The notes below the pieces were generated by a model, which was not told the origin of the DNA, made no database searches, and saw only the letters and a list, made by a program, of their open reading frames with translations. A stretch of DNA of 64,000 nucleotides from NCBI GenBank assembly GCA_019356535.1, contig CP037918.1:124001-188000 (forward strand). Direction: 5' to 3'. Positions 10,966-21,790 of this stretch are shown here, one piece after another. How positions within the stretch are numbered: the first letter of the stretch is position 1; each line of letters begins with the position of its first letter. A program made the translations under genes and the position numbers. This stretch comes from Chromatiaceae bacterium. GTDB taxonomy: Bacteria > Pseudomonadota > Gammaproteobacteria > Chromatiales > Chromatiaceae.

Positions 10966-11751
10966 TCAGCGGATCAGTATCCGGCTGTCGTGGATGCGCA
11001 AGCGCTCCAGCGTCGCAGTAACCTGGTCGGCGATTTCCACCGAGGCCAGGGGGCCGATCTGCACCCGGTGCACCTGGCCGTGCCGTGAGGTAGCACGCTG
11101 GATACGCACCTCGCGCTGCAACAGTCGGCTCAGGCGCGCGGCCAGGCGTTCGGCGTTACGACGTATGCCGAAGGCCCCTACCTGGACGTAGATGCGTGGC
11201 GCATGGTCGGGCGTGCCGGTCGGGTGCTGGACGCTGCGTTCGGGATACCGCGGGTCAATGGCTGCGACTTCGACCAGCGCGGTCCCCTTGCCGAGCATGC
11301 CGATCTTGCTGGCCGCGGCATAGGACAGGTCGATGAGACGGTTGCCGTGGAAGGGGCCGCGGTCATTGACCCGAACCACCACGCTGCGGCCGTTCTCGAG
11401 ATTGGTCACCCGTACGTAACTGGGCAGCGGCAAGGTGCGGTGCGCAGCGGTCATGGCGTACATGTCGTAGCGTTCGCCCGAGGCGGTGGGCCGCCCGTGA
11501 AACTTGCTGCCGTACCAGGAGGCGATGCCGCGCTCGCGGTAGCCGAGGGCGCTGCGCAAGGGCCGATAGGTGCGACCTGCCACGGTGTAGGGACGCATGT
11601 TGGCCCGACGGTAGGGCTCGGCACGCGGCACGGCGTCCGGTACATGACTGAGGTCGGGATATCCCGGTGGTGCGCTGTCGCGTTGTGCCCCTCCGCCGCC
11701 GCATCCGGCGAGCGCCAGGATCAGTAGGGTGAAGAGCAGGTGCTGGATCAT
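10966..11751 (-). CDS. rlpA: Septal ring lytic transglycosylase RlpA (lipoprotein with SPOR domain)
   Basis: Outer-membrane lipoprotein that cleaves stem-peptide-free (denuded) glycan strands. It starts [17 protein letters not shown], with the lipobox cysteine at residue 17. The double-psi beta-barrel catalytic domain follows (ERGIASWYGSKFHGRPTASGERY, VRVNDRGPFHGNRLIDLS), including the conserved aspartate in NDRGPF. A C-terminal SPOR domain (IYVQVGAFGIRRNAERLAARL) binds denuded glycan. At 261 residues it is a little short but has all domains. It overlaps the upstream mltB stop by 4 bp. Confidence 0.95.
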   Translation of the reverse strand: MIQHLLFTLLILALAGCGGGGAQRDSAPPGYPDLSHVPDAVPRAEPYRRANMRPYTVAGRTYRPLRSALGYRERGIASWYGSKFHGRPTASGERYDMYAMTAAHRTLPLPSYVRVTNLENGRSVVVRVNDRGPFHGNRLIDLSYAAASKIGMLGKGTALVEVAAIDPRYPERSVQHPTGTPDHAPRIYVQVGAFGIRRNAERLAARLSRLLQREVRIQRATSRHGQVHRVQIGPLASVEIADQVTATLERLRIHDSRILIR

Positions 11752-12728
11752 GGTCTCTTGCGATCGTGCAGGCGGCGCAGGGCGTCGGCCAGCTGGAACA
11801 CGGCCATGGCATACAGCGGGCTGTGGTTGTAGCGGGTGATGACGTAGAAGTTGTTCAGTGCCAGCCAGTGCTCGGTGCGTTCGCCGTCGTGCAAGGCCAG
11901 CAGCGCGGCGGGCAGGTCGTCGGGTAGGGGGCGGGCAAGGCGGACGCCCGCGCCACGCAGGCGGCCCACGGTGGTGTGCGGCTTGTAACCCCGGTCGATG
12001 ACGGCCTGCAGCGAGGTGTCGACACCCTGGACTCGCTGCGTGACGGGTTCGCCGCGCCGCCAGCCGTGGCGGGCGAAGTAGTTGGCCACGCTGCCGATCA
12101 CGTCGGCGTCGTCCTTCCAGATGTCGCGCCGGCCGTCGCCGTCGAAGTCCACTGCGTAGGCACGGAAGCTCGAGGGGATGAACTGCGGTTTTCCCATGGC
12201 CCCGGCGTAGGAGCTGAGCAGTGCGGTGGGGTCGACGTCTTCTTCGCGCGCAAGCAGCAGGAACTCGCGCAGCTCGCTGCGAAAGAAGGCCGCGCGTGGC
12301 GGATAGTGGAAGCCCAGCGTGGTCAGGGCGTCGAGCACACGGTAACGCCCGGTATGCTGACCGTAGCGGGTCTCCACGCCGATGATGGCGACGATGATCT
12401 CGGGTGGCACGCCGTATTGCCGCTCAGCGCGCGCCAGCACCTCGGCATTGTCGCGCCAGTAGCGCAAGCCGCCACGAATGCGCTCGCGGGTGAGAAAGAT
12501 CTTGCGGTACTGGCCCCAGTCGAGGCGCTTCTCGGCGGGCCGCGCGATGGCCTTGAGAATGGATTGCCGAACCTTGGCCTGCCCGAGCAGGCGGCTGAGC
12601 GCCTGGGCGTCGAAACCATGTCGGGTAGCCATCTCGCTGATGAATGCCTGCTGCAGCCTGTTGGGGTCGGTGGCGCCCGCCGCCAAGGTGGGCAGCAGGA
12701 GGATCAGGCTCAGCAGGTACGGCTTCAT
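11748..12728 (-). CDS. mltB: Membrane-bound lytic murein transglycosylase B
   Basis: A 326-residue lytic transglycosylase of family 3 that cleaves the MurNAc-GlcNAc bond with formation of 1,6-anhydro-MurNAc. It starts [19 protein letters not shown], a secretion signal without a lipobox cysteine, so it is probably soluble in the periplasm rather than lipid-anchored. The catalytic glutamate is in [13 protein letters not shown] (about residue 125); [31 protein letters not shown] and [21 protein letters not shown] complete the family pattern. The open frame continues upstream to 13922 through rodA, but only the 12728 start gives a signal peptide. It overlaps rodA and rlpA by 4 bp each. Confidence 0.94.
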   Translation of the reverse strand: MKPYLLSLILLLPTLAAGATDPNRLQQAFISEMATRHGFDAQALSRLLGQAKVRQSILKAIARPAEKRLDWGQYRKIFLTRERIRGGLRYWRDNAEVLARAERQYGVPPEIIVAIIGVETRYGQHTGRYRVLDALTTLGFHYPPRAAFFRSELREFLLLAREEDVDPTALLSSYAGAMGKPQFIPSSFRAYAVDFDGDGRRDIWKDDADVIGSVANYFARHGWRRGEPVTQRVQGVDTSLQAVIDRGYKPHTTVGRLRGAGVRLARPLPDDLPAALLALHDGERTEHWLALNNFYVITRYNHSPLYAMAVFQLADALRRLHDRKRP

Positions 12729-13864
12729 CTCGGCAACAGCTTGCGGTGCGTGTGGATGGACATGAGCATACCGAAGCCCGCCATCAGGGTCACCAGTGAG
12801 GTGCCGCCGTAGCTGATCAGCGGCAGAGGCACCCCGACCACCGGCAGCAGGCCTGAGACCATGCCGACGTTGACGAACAGATAGACGAAGAACACCAGGG
12901 TGAGGGCGCCGCCGAGCAGGCGGCCATAGGTGTCCTGAGCGCGGCTGGCGATGTACAGCCCGCGCAGGATGACGAACAGGTACAGCGCCAGCAGTACGGC
13001 GACGCCGACCAGTCCGAGTTCCTCGGCGAGCACGGCGAAGATGAAGTCGGTATGACGCTCGGGCAGGAAGTCGAGCTGCGACTGGGTGCCGGCCAGCCAG
13101 CCCTTGCCCCAGATGCCGCCCGAGCCGATGGCAATCTTGGATTGAATGATGTGATAACCCGCGCCCAAGGGGTCCTTTTCCGGGTCGAGCAGGGTGAGCA
13201 CCCGCTGTTTTTGGTAGTCGCGCATGAAGTGCCAGAGTATCGGCGCGGCTGCGGCCGCCGCGCCCAGCAGGCCGAAGATCAGGCGCCAGGAGATGCCGGC
13301 CAGAAACAGCACGAAGGCCCCGGCGCTGGCTACCAGCAGAGAGGTGCCCAGATCCGGCTGGCGGGCGATCAGCAGCACCGGCACCATCATCATCACGGCC
13401 GAAGCGACCAGGTGCCGCCAGTTGGGTGGCAGCGGCTTGTCGGCCAGGTACCAGGCCAGCATCATGGGGACGGCCAGCTTGACCATTTCGGATGGCTGGA
13501 AGCGGATCAGCCCCAGGTCGAGCCAGCGCTGTGCCCCCTTGCCCACGTCGCCTATCAACAATACCAGCACCAGCAGGAGGGTGCCGACCAGGTACAGCCA
13601 GGGACTCCAGCGCATCAGCTGTTCCGGGCGCACTTGGGCGATGCCGACCATGACCCCGAAGGCGAGCAGGTAGCGCAGGAGCTGTCGCTCCACCTGGCCC
13701 ACGTCCTGGCCGCTGGCCGAGTACAGCACCAGCAGCCCGTAGCCGCTGAGCGCGAGCAGGCCGATCAGCAGGGGCAGGTCGAGATGGAAGCGCGCCAGCA
13801 GGCCCTGGCGGCGGCTGGGGTCGGTGGGGGAGAGGTCGCCAAGATCCGTTGGGTGCAAGCTCAT
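12725..13864 (-). CDS. rodA: Peptidoglycan glycosyltransferase RodA
   Basis: SEDS-family glycan polymerase of the elongasome, working with PBP2. The 379-residue protein has about ten membrane segments, the motif [24 protein letters not shown] (residues about 105-128), whose WLDLG-FQPSE part is the SEDS signature, and the second signature [23 protein letters not shown] near residue 330. The catalytic-loop aspartate region [16 protein letters not shown] is present. The start MSLHPTDLG at 13864 overlaps the PBP2 stop by 4 bp. A longer frame to 14452 has no homology in its extension. Confidence 0.97.
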   Translation of the reverse strand: MSLHPTDLGDLSPTDPSRRQGLLARFHLDLPLLIGLLALSGYGLLVLYSASGQDVGQVERQLLRYLLAFGVMVGIAQVRPEQLMRWSPWLYLVGTLLLVLVLLIGDVGKGAQRWLDLGLIRFQPSEMVKLAVPMMLAWYLADKPLPPNWRHLVASAVMMMVPVLLIARQPDLGTSLLVASAGAFVLFLAGISWRLIFGLLGAAAAAAPILWHFMRDYQKQRVLTLLDPEKDPLGAGYHIIQSKIAIGSGGIWGKGWLAGTQSQLDFLPERHTDFIFAVLAEELGLVGVAVLLALYLFVILRGLYIASRAQDTYGRLLGGALTLVFFVYLFVNVGMVSGLLPVVGVPLPLISYGGTSLVTLMAGFGMLMSIHTHRKLLPR

Positions 13865-15726
13865 GAATCGTCGCTCCCGCGGTTGGCCCCGGGGCCGTAG
13901 AGTCGAGGCAGCAGCCAGGCATCCATTACCTTGCGTGCCACCGGTGCGGCGGTGGCGCCGCCGTGACCGCCGTTCTCGACCACCACGGCGACCGCGATCT
14001 GCGGGTCGTCGGCGGGTGCGTAGCCGACAAACAGCGCGTGGTCGCGGAACTTGTGGGCCACGTTCTTCTCGTCGTACTCCTCTTCCTGGCCGACGGTGAA
14101 TACCTGGGCGGTACCGGTCTTGCCGGCGATGGCGTAGAAGTCGGTGCGAATGCGCCGCGCAGTGCCGCGCAGGCCCTCGACCACGTGACGCATGGCGCGG
14201 CGTACGTCGTCCCAGTTGGCCTGCGAGGTGATAGGGATGGCCGTTTCCTGTGGCGGGATGGGGTAGCGCTCGCCGTTGCCCCGGTTCTGCAGGTAATCCA
14301 CCACGTGCGGGGTCATCAGGTGGCCGTTGTTGGCGATGGCCGCGGTGGCGACAGCGAGTTGCAGGGGGGTGGTGAGGAAATACCCCTGGCCGATGCCGGC
14401 GATGATGGTCTCGCCCGGGTACCAGGGTTGGTGCTTGGTGCGGCGTTTCCAATCGCGCGAGGGCAGGATGCCGCGTGACTCGCTGTTCAGGTCTACCCCG
14501 CTGCGGCGGCCAAAGCCGAACTGGGCGAGGTAGTTGCTCATGGCGTCTATGCCCAGGTTGAAGGCCAGCTTGTAGTAGTACACGTCACACGACTGGGTGA
14601 TGGCGGCATCGAGGTCCATGGGGCCATGTCCGCGCTTCTTCCAGTCGCGGTACTTGTGCTCGTGCCCCGGCAGCTGGAAGTAGCCCGGGCAGTAGTAGCT
14701 GGTGTCGTAGCGGATCACGCCGGTCTCCAGGCCGGCCAGGCCGATGAAGGGCTTCACCGTGGAGCCCGGCGGGTACTGGCCGCGCAGGGCGCGGTCGTAG
14801 AGCGGGCGGTCGCGATCGTTCTGCAGGGCGCGATAGGCACGTCGGCTGATGCCCTCGACGAACAGGTTGGGGTCATAGCCCGGCTTGCTGGCCAGCGCGA
14901 GGATGCCGCCGCTGCGCGGGTCGATGGCCACCACTGCGCCGTTGTAATCGCCCAGCGCCTCCAGCGCGATCTGCTGGAGGGTGATGTCCAGGTGCAGGTG
15001 CAGATCCTGCCCCGGTTGTGGTGGGGTCTCCTCGAGGATGCGTACCACCCGTCCGACCGAGTTCACCTCGACCTGCTGGACCCCCACCGCGCCGTGCAGC
15101 GCGGCCTCGTAGCTGCGTTCGATGCCGGTCTTGCCGATGTGGCTGGTGCCGGCGTAGTTGGAGGTGTCGATGGTCTTGAGGTCGCGGCTGCTGATGCGCC
15201 CCACGTAGCCGAGCAGGTGCGAGGTGGCCTTGCCGAAGGGGTAGTGGCGCAGCAACTGAGCCTTGATCTCCACGCCGGGGAAGCGGTGTCGCACCACCGC
15301 GAAGCGTGCGGCCTCCTCGAGATCCAGGTTGACCCGGATGGGGATGCTGTCGAAGCGCCGCTTGCGCCGACGCAGGCGGTTGAATCGTTCGCGGTCGTCG
15401 TCGTCGATGGCGATGTAGTGCGACAGGCGTTCCAGGGTGGCGTCGATGTCCTTCACCCGTTCCGGTACCAGTTCCAGGCTGTAGGCCGGTCGGTTCTGTG
15501 CCAGCAGCACGCCATTGCGGTCGTAGATCAGTCCGCGGGTCGGGGCGAGCGGGATCAGCTTGACCCGGTTGTCCTTGGACAGGGTGGTGAAATGCTGGTG
15601 CTCGATGACCTGCAACTGCACCAGGCGCGCGCCCAGGCTCAGCAGGGCGAGCATGACCAGCAGGGCGGCGACGATGGTGCGCCCGAGAAAGGCCTGCTCC
15701 TCGCGGATGTGGTCCTTGATCTGCAT
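13861..15726 (-). CDS. mrdA: Penicillin-binding protein 2 (elongasome transpeptidase)
   Basis: A 621-residue class B penicillin-binding protein, the transpeptidase partner of RodA. One N-terminal membrane segment (about residues 15-38) is followed by the pedestal domain containing the conserved RGLIYDRNG. The transpeptidase motifs are intact: the active-site STVK in [10 protein letters not shown] (about residue 325), SCD in [10 protein letters not shown], and KTGTAQ in [13 protein letters not shown]. Size and motifs match E. coli PBP2 (633 residues). It begins 6 bp after the mreD stop and overlaps rodA by 4 bp, the standard mreBCD-mrdA-rodA order. Confidence 0.97.
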   Translation of the reverse strand: MQIKDHIREEQAFLGRTIVAALLVMLALLSLGARLVQLQVIEHQHFTTLSKDNRVKLIPLAPTRGLIYDRNGVLLAQNRPAYSLELVPERVKDIDATLERLSHYIAIDDDDRERFNRLRRRKRRFDSIPIRVNLDLEEAARFAVVRHRFPGVEIKAQLLRHYPFGKATSHLLGYVGRISSRDLKTIDTSNYAGTSHIGKTGIERSYEAALHGAVGVQQVEVNSVGRVVRILEETPPQPGQDLHLHLDITLQQIALEALGDYNGAVVAIDPRSGGILALASKPGYDPNLFVEGISRRAYRALQNDRDRPLYDRALRGQYPPGSTVKPFIGLAGLETGVIRYDTSYYCPGYFQLPGHEHKYRDWKKRGHGPMDLDAAITQSCDVYYYKLAFNLGIDAMSNYLAQFGFGRRSGVDLNSESRGILPSRDWKRRTKHQPWYPGETIIAGIGQGYFLTTPLQLAVATAAIANNGHLMTPHVVDYLQNRGNGERYPIPPQETAIPITSQANWDDVRRAMRHVVEGLRGTARRIRTDFYAIAGKTGTAQVFTVGQEEEYDEKNVAHKFRDHALFVGYAPADDPQIAVAVVVENGGHGGATAAPVARKVMDAWLLPRLYGPGANRGSDDS

Positions 15727-15732
15727 GGCGGC

Positions 15733-16212
15733 TCAGGTCACCTTGAAGTGGCGACGGACGTTGCGCAGGGTCACGAACACCCAGGGCCAGAGCAGGGCGC
15801 TGACCAGCGGGATGGCCCAGTAGCGCAGTGTCGGTGTCGCCTGCCCGGTCGCCGCTATTACCCACAGCGAAAGCATGTGCTCCATGAGCAGCAGTACCAG
15901 CACCGCGAAGGCCTGTTGCCATAGCGGAAAGACGCGGATCCGCGCATGCAGCTGCACCGTGAGATAGGCTACCAGCGACAGCCCCAGCGCGTGCTGCCCC
16001 AGCAGGGTGCCGGTAAGCACGTCGAGCAGAAGGCCCAGTACAAAGCCGGTGCCCACGCTGACCCGGTGTGGCAACGCCAGGCACCAGTAGATCAGCACCA
16101 GCACCGCCCACTGCGGGCGGAAGGCACGCGCCCACTCCGGCAAGGGCAGGATCATCAGCAGCAGGGCCACGCCCAGTGACAGCCAGACCACGCTGATGCC
16201 GCGCCCGTTCAT
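15733..16212 (-). CDS. mreD: Rod shape-determining protein MreD
   Basis: A 159-residue integral membrane protein with five to six hydrophobic segments, starting MNGRGISVVWLSLGVALLLM and ending RNVRRHFKVT. It includes the typical MreD stretch RPQWAVLVLIYWCLALPHRVSVGTGFVLGLLLDVLTG in its first half. MreD joins MreC in the complex that activates PBP2/RodA. The start at 16212 overlaps the mreC stop by 4 bp; the open frame runs on upstream inside mreC but without homology. Confidence 0.95.
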   Translation of the reverse strand: MNGRGISVVWLSLGVALLLMILPLPEWARAFRPQWAVLVLIYWCLALPHRVSVGTGFVLGLLLDVLTGTLLGQHALGLSLVAYLTVQLHARIRVFPLWQQAFAVLVLLLMEHMLSLWVIAATGQATPTLRYWAIPLVSALLWPWVFVTLRNVRRHFKVT

Positions 16213-17105
16213 GGTTGTTTCTCCGGGTTGCCCGCGGCGGGTGTCTCCGTGGTCGTATCGGGCGCGGGGAGGCGGGCAGGGGGTGCCGGTACCGACCACA
16301 CCAGCAGCACTTCGCGAGAGCGGTCCAGGTGCGCCGTAGGGGTGGCGATGATCTCGGCGAAGGCATTGTCTGGTGAGCGGTTGATGCGGGTCACCGTGGC
16401 TACCGGGTAACCGGCAGGGAATTTGCCGCCGAGTCCCGAGGTGACCAGCTTGTCGCCCACCTCGATGTCGGAATTGGTAGGCAGGTAGGGTAGGGTCAGC
16501 TCGTTGATGCGTCCGGTGCCCAGAGCGATGGTGCGCAGGCCGTTGCGCAACACCTGTACCGGGATGGAGTGGCTGGGGTCGGTGATCAGCAGCACCGTGG
16601 ACGAAAAGGGGGTGGTCTGGATCACCTGGCCCATCACCGCGTTGGCATCCAGCACCGGCTGGCCGATGAACACCCCCGAAGTGGAACCCTTGTCGATCAC
16701 CACCTGCTGCCGGTAGGGGTCGAGATCCACCGCCGAGAGCTCGGCGATGAGGATGCGGTCGCCGACCTTGTACGAGGCGTCCAGCAGATTGCGCAGGCGC
16801 AGGTTCTCGGCGCGCAAGGCCTCGAGCTTCTGCAGTTCGGCACGTGCACGCAGGTTCTCCTCGCGCAGGCGGCGGTTCTCGGCTTGCAGCTCCTCGCGGG
16901 TGGCGGTGGCTTCGTCGAGCCAGCGCATCAGGCTCACCGGCAGGTCGGCCAGCACCTGCAGCGGATAGGTGACGAAGGCCAGCATGCTGCGGATCTGGCG
17001 CAGCTGCTGGAACTGGTGGTCCACCACCATCAGCGCGATCGATAGCACGATGGCGAGCACGACCCGTGTGGTCTGGGACGGGCCCTGTGCGAAGATCGGC
17101 TTGAT
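16209..17105 (-). CDS. mreC: Rod shape-determining protein MreC (probable ATC start)
   Basis: Periplasmic scaffold of the elongasome with one N-terminal membrane anchor, a coiled coil (about residues 70-105, EELQAENRRLREENLRARAE) and a beta-rich C-terminal domain (VVIDKGSTSGVFIGQPVL, GGKFPAGYPVATV). The first canonical start is a GTG at 17060, which has no Shine-Dalgarno sequence and cuts into the anchor. Upstream of it the same frame encodes KPIFAQGPSQTTRV, the conserved cytoplasmic MreC opening ending in GPS. The codon where Met is expected is ATC (17105-17103 on the minus strand), 8 nt after GGAGG. I therefore place the start at 17105 (298 residues), with 17060 (283 residues) as fallback. 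It lies 35 bp after mreB. Confidence 0.9.
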   Translation of the reverse strand: MKPIFAQGPSQTTRVVLAIVLSIALMVVDHQFQQLRQIRSMLAFVTYPLQVLADLPVSLMRWLDEATATREELQAENRRLREENLRARAELQKLEALRAENLRLRNLLDASYKVGDRILIAELSAVDLDPYRQQVVIDKGSTSGVFIGQPVLDANAVMGQVIQTTPFSSTVLLITDPSHSIPVQVLRNGLRTIALGTGRINELTLPYLPTNSDIEVGDKLVTSGLGGKFPAGYPVATVTRINRSPDNAFAEIIATPTAHLDRSREVLLVWSVPAPPARLPAPDTTTETPAAGNPEKQP

Positions 17106-17140
17106 GCTCGTGCCCTCCGGCCGACTGACCCCGTCTTTGC

Positions 17141-18196
<1,056 letters not shown>

Positions 18197-18280
18197 TCAT
18201 CCAGTGGCGAGCCCGTTCCCAGGCGGGGCGGGGGGGTTCGGGTCGGTCGAGCAGCCGCCAGGCTGCGCTTCAGGCGCGTT

Positions 18281-18310
18281 AATCTAACAAGTGCTTGCAG
18301 CCGGGGGCAA
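18281..18310 (-). promoter_or_regulatory. Candidate mreB promoter
   Basis: Read on the minus strand, TTGCCC (18310-18305), an 18-nt spacer and TAGATT (18286-18281) resemble a sigma-70 promoter, about 90 bp before the mreB start. The 238-bp mreB/gatC divergent gap has no gene. The -35 box lies in a short inverted repeat, GCTTGC / GCAAGC. Motif match only. Confidence 0.35.
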
Positions 18311-18428
18311 GCGAGTATGCCCCGTTTCGGGCGCCCGTGTCGCGTAGTGGAAGTCATCACCGGCTGGCCGGGGGTGGGGCGGATGTGGTAATTTTCCCGC
18401 CTTCCCCGAGCTGTCCCAAGGCAGATCC

Positions 18429-18716
18429 ATGTCCCTGAGTTCCGACGACGTCCACAAGATCGCGCACCTGGCCCGCCTGGCGGTGAGCGACGAGGAGGCC
18501 GAGGCGCTGCGCCGAGACCTGTCCAACATCCTCGACCTGGTCGAGCAGATGGGGGCGGTGGATACCTCGGCCATCGAGCCCATGGCACATCCGTTGGCCA
18601 TGAACCAGCGCCTGCGCCCCGACGAAGTGACCGAGAGCGACCGGCGTGACCTCTACCTGCGCAATGCCCCGGCGGCCGAGAACGGCCTGTTTCTGGTGCC
18701 GCGCGTGATCGAGTGA
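18429..18716 (+). CDS. gatC: Asp-tRNA(Asn)/Glu-tRNA(Gln) amidotransferase subunit C
   Basis: The small subunit of the GatCAB complex, which converts mischarged Glu-tRNA(Gln) and/or Asp-tRNA(Asn) to the correct amide form. The 95-residue protein starts [20 protein letters not shown] and contains the central [17 protein letters not shown] helix and [15 protein letters not shown], all typical of GatC, which wraps around GatA. It is first in gatC-gatA-gatB and divergent from mreB. Confidence 0.96.
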   Translation: MSLSSDDVHKIAHLARLAVSDEEAEALRRDLSNILDLVEQMGAVDTSAIEPMAHPLAMNQRLRPDEVTESDRRDLYLRNAPAAENGLFLVPRVIE

Positions 18717-18730
18717 GGCGGGAGCAAGGC

Positions 18731-20185
18731 ATGCACCACAAGACCCTGGCCGAACTGTCCGCTGGGCTGGCCGCCGGCGAATTCTCCAGTGTCGAGCTGA
18801 CACGGCATTTTCTCGAGCGCATCCGTGCTCATGACGAGCGCCTCAACAGCTTCATCACCGTGACCGAGGAGCAGGCGTTGGCTCAGGCCAAGGCCGCGGA
18901 TGCGCGCCGTGCCGCCGGCGAGGCTGGCCCGCTGACCGGCATCCCGCTGGCACACAAGGACATCTTCTGCACCCTGGATGTGCGCACCAGCTGCGGCTCG
19001 CGCATGCTCGACAATTTCGTCTCGCCCTATGATGCCACCGTGGTCGAGCGGTTGGCCGATGCCGGCATGGTGATGCTGGGCAAGACCAACATGGACGAGT
19101 TCGCCATGGGCTCGTCGAACGAGACCAGCTACTACGGCCCGGTGCGTAATCCCTGGGACATCGAGCGGGTGCCGGGCGGCTCCTCGGGCGGTTCGGCTGC
19201 GGCGGTGGCGGCCCGGCTCACCCCGGCGGCCACCGGTACCGACACCGGCGGTTCCATCCGTCAGCCTGCCGCGCTCACCGGCATCACCGGGCTCAAGCCC
19301 ACCTACGGCCGCTGCTCGCGCTGGGGCATGATTGCCTTTGCTTCCTCGTTGGATCAGGCCGGTCCCATGGCGCGCACCGCCGAGGACTGCGCCCTGCTGC
19401 TGTCGGGCATGGCCGGTTTCGACCCGCGCGACTCCACCAGCGCCGAGCGCCCGGTGGATGACTACCTGGCTGCGCTGGACCGCCCCCTCGACGGCCTGAA
19501 GGTCGGCCTGGTGCGTGAGTTCATGGCGCAGGACGGACTGCACTCCGGCGTGGCCGCGGCCACCGAGGCGGTGCTCGATGAACTCAAGCGCCAGGGTGCC
19601 GAGGTGGTCGAAGTGAGCTTGCCGCACGCCTACCTCTCGGTGCCGGCATACTATGTGGTGGCCCCGGCTGAGTGCTCCTCCAACCTGTCGCGCTTCGACG
19701 GCGTGCGCTTCGGGCACCGCTGCGACGACCCGAAGGATCTCGAGGATCTGTACAAGCGCTCGCGCTCCGAGGGCTTCGGCGCCGAGGTCAAGCGGCGCAT
19801 ACTGATCGGCGCCTATGCCCTGTCGGCGGGCTACTACGACGCCTATTACCTGAAGGCGCAGCAGGTGCGGCAGCTGATCGCGCAGGACTTCTGCGCCGCC
19901 TTCGAACAGGTGGACCTGATCGTCAGTCCCACCGCGCCGGACGTGGCCTTCCCGCTGGGCGCCAAGACCGATGACCCGGTGGCCATGTACCTGCAGGACA
20001 TCTATACCATCGCGGTCAACCTCGCCGGCCTGCCGGCCATCTCCATCCCTGCGCCGGCCGCCGATGGCCTGCCCACCGGTTTCCAGATGATCGGAAACCA
20101 TTTTGACGAGGCTCGCCTGCTCAACGTGGCGCACCGCATCCAGCAGGCGACCGACTGGCACGAACAGGCCCCGGAGGGGTTTTGA
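18731..20185 (+). CDS. gatA: Asp-tRNA(Asn)/Glu-tRNA(Gln) amidotransferase subunit A
   Basis: Amidase-signature subunit that releases ammonia from glutamine for the complex. The Ser-cisSer-Lys triad is visible: Lys in [10 protein letters not shown] (about residue 79), the cis-Ser/Ser region in [15 protein letters not shown] (about 150-160) and the catalytic serine in [17 protein letters not shown] (about 175). The start at 18731 ([10 protein letters not shown]) has GGAG at a good distance and gives 484 residues, the family norm; an in-frame GTG at 18713 overlaps the gatC stop but adds only six residues. Confidence 0.97.
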   Translation: MHHKTLAELSAGLAAGEFSSVELTRHFLERIRAHDERLNSFITVTEEQALAQAKAADARRAAGEAGPLTGIPLAHKDIFCTLDVRTSCGSRMLDNFVSPYDATVVERLADAGMVMLGKTNMDEFAMGSSNETSYYGPVRNPWDIERVPGGSSGGSAAAVAARLTPAATGTDTGGSIRQPAALTGITGLKPTYGRCSRWGMIAFASSLDQAGPMARTAEDCALLLSGMAGFDPRDSTSAERPVDDYLAALDRPLDGLKVGLVREFMAQDGLHSGVAAATEAVLDELKRQGAEVVEVSLPHAYLSVPAYYVVAPAECSSNLSRFDGVRFGHRCDDPKDLEDLYKRSRSEGFGAEVKRRILIGAYALSAGYYDAYYLKAQQVRQLIAQDFCAAFEQVDLIVSPTAPDVAFPLGAKTDDPVAMYLQDIYTIAVNLAGLPAISIPAPAADGLPTGFQMIGNHFDEARLLNVAHRIQQATDWHEQAPEGF

Positions 20186-20194
20186 AATCCTTGC

Positions 20195-20292
20195 ACCACA
20201 AAGGGCGCAAAGGACGCGAAGTTATCAAGGCCCGCACCCGGACAGGAGAGGGTGTGACCGAAACCCTTCGATTCCTTTGTGTCCTTCGTGGT
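20195..20292 (+). repeat. Inverted ACCACAAAGG-type repeat between gatA and gatB
   Basis: The 27-nt left arm (20195-20221, beginning ACCACAAAGGGCGCAAAGGA) and the 27-nt right arm (20266-20292, ending TCCTTCGTGGT) are reverse complements at 22 of 27 positions by eye, around a 44-nt centre. The same word family (CACAAAG, CACGAAG) occurs after rho at 1674-1913. It sits in the gatA-gatB gap inside an operon and ends about 40 bp before the gatB start, so it is probably transcribed and could form a long hairpin. Confidence 0.65.
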
Positions 20293-20332
20293 CAACAATG
20301 AACAAGGCACACCGCCTGACGAGGCACTGAAC

Positions 20333-21778
20333 ATGCAATGGGAAGTCGTCATCGGCCTGGAGATCCATACCCAGCTGGCCACCCGTTCCAAGATCTTCTC
20401 GGGTTCGTCCACCGCCTTCGGCGCCGAGCCCAATACCCAGGCCTCGCTGATCGACCTGGGCATGCCCGGAACCCTGCCCGTGCTGAACCGGCGCGCGGTG
20501 GAGTATGCAGTACGCTTTGCGAAGGCCATCGGCGCCGAGCTGGGTGAGCGTTCGGTGTTCGCGCGCAAGAATTACTTCTATCCCGACCTGCCCAAGGGCT
20601 ACCAGATCAGCCAGTTCGAGCTGCCCATCGTCGGTCGTGGGCAGGTGGAGATCGTGCTCGAGGACGGCAGTGTGAAGACGATCGGCGTGACCCGCGCTCA
20701 CCTCGAGGAAGATGCTGGCAAGTCCCTGCACGAGGATTTCCACGGTATGACCGGCATCGACCTCAACCGCGCTGGCACCCCGCTGCTCGAGATCGTCTCC
20801 GAGCCGGACATGCGCTCGGCGAAGGAGGCGGTGGCCTATGCACGCAAGATCCACCAGATCGTCACCTGGCTGGGCATCTGCGACGGCAACATGCAGGAGG
20901 GCAGTTTCCGCTGCGATGCCAACGTCTCGGTGCGCCCGTTGGGCGAGGAGAAGCTGGGTACCCGTACCGAGCTGAAGAACATCAACTCCTTCCGCTTCCT
21001 CGAGCGCGCCATCGACTACGAGATCGGGCGTCAGATCGATGTCCTCGAGGACGGCGGAAGGATCGTGCAGGAGACCCGCCTGTACGACGCCGAGCGCGAC
21101 GAGACCCGCTCCATGCGTTCCAAGGAAGAGGCCAACGACTACCGTTATTTCCCCGACCCCGACCTGCTGCCGGTGGTGCTGGACGAGGCTTTCATCGCCG
21201 AGGCCACCCGTGACATGCCCGAGCTGCCGGACGCGCGCCGCGTGCGTTTCCAGGAACAGCACGGCTTGTCGGCCTACGATGCGAACGTGCTCACCGCCAC
21301 CCGTGCCCAGGCCGACTACTACGAGGTCGTGGTGGCCGTCTGTGGTGATGCCAAGCTGGCCGCCAACTGGGTGATGGGTGAGCTGGCCGGCGCACTCAAC
21401 AAGGCCGGGCGCAGCATCGAGGATTGCCCGGTCCCGGCCCCGGCGCTGGGCGGGCTGCTGGCGCGCATCCTCGATGACACCATCTCGGGCAAGATTGCCA
21501 AGCAGGTCTTCGAGGCCATGTGGGCTGGCGAGGGTGATGCCGACACGGTGATCGAGGCCAGGGGCCTCAGGCAGATCACCGATTCTGGTGCCATCGAGGC
21601 GCTGGTGGACGAGGTGATCGCTGCCAACCCGCAGCAAGTGGAGAACTATCGCAATGCCGATCCGGCCAGGCGCCCGAAGATGATCGGCTTCTTCGTCGGC
21701 CAGGTAATGAAGAAATCTCAGGGCAAGGCCAATCCGCAACAGGTCAATGCCTTGCTGCGCGAGAAACTGGGCGGTTGA
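20333..21778 (+). CDS. gatB: Asp-tRNA(Asn)/Glu-tRNA(Gln) amidotransferase subunit B
   Basis: The kinase/transamidase subunit that phosphorylates the mischarged aminoacyl-tRNA and replaces phosphate with ammonia. It starts [20 protein letters not shown], the family opening, then [23 protein letters not shown], and [11 protein letters not shown] near residue 200, with the C-terminal helical tRNA-binding YqeY-like tail to residue 481. The start at 20333 is chosen over an in-frame start at 20279 inside the inverted repeat. Its stop lies 12 bp from the end of the convergent diguanylate cyclase gene. Confidence 0.97.
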   Translation: MQWEVVIGLEIHTQLATRSKIFSGSSTAFGAEPNTQASLIDLGMPGTLPVLNRRAVEYAVRFAKAIGAELGERSVFARKNYFYPDLPKGYQISQFELPIVGRGQVEIVLEDGSVKTIGVTRAHLEEDAGKSLHEDFHGMTGIDLNRAGTPLLEIVSEPDMRSAKEAVAYARKIHQIVTWLGICDGNMQEGSFRCDANVSVRPLGEEKLGTRTELKNINSFRFLERAIDYEIGRQIDVLEDGGRIVQETRLYDAERDETRSMRSKEEANDYRYFPDPDLLPVVLDEAFIAEATRDMPELPDARRVRFQEQHGLSAYDANVLTATRAQADYYEVVVAVCGDAKLAANWVMGELAGALNKAGRSIEDCPVPAPALGGLLARILDDTISGKIAKQVFEAMWAGEGDADTVIEARGLRQITDSGAIEALVDEVIAANPQQVENYRNADPARRPKMIGFFVGQVMKKSQGKANPQQVNALLREKLGG

Positions 21779-21790
21779 GAAGGCCTCTGT

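Noticed and set aside
12729-13922. Long minus-strand frame continuing from mltB upstream through rodA (724 codons in all)
   Set aside because: The part upstream of 12728 is out of frame with rodA, has a Pro/Arg/Gly-rich composition typical of GC-rich shadow frames and no homology. The MltB signal peptide fixes the start at 12728.
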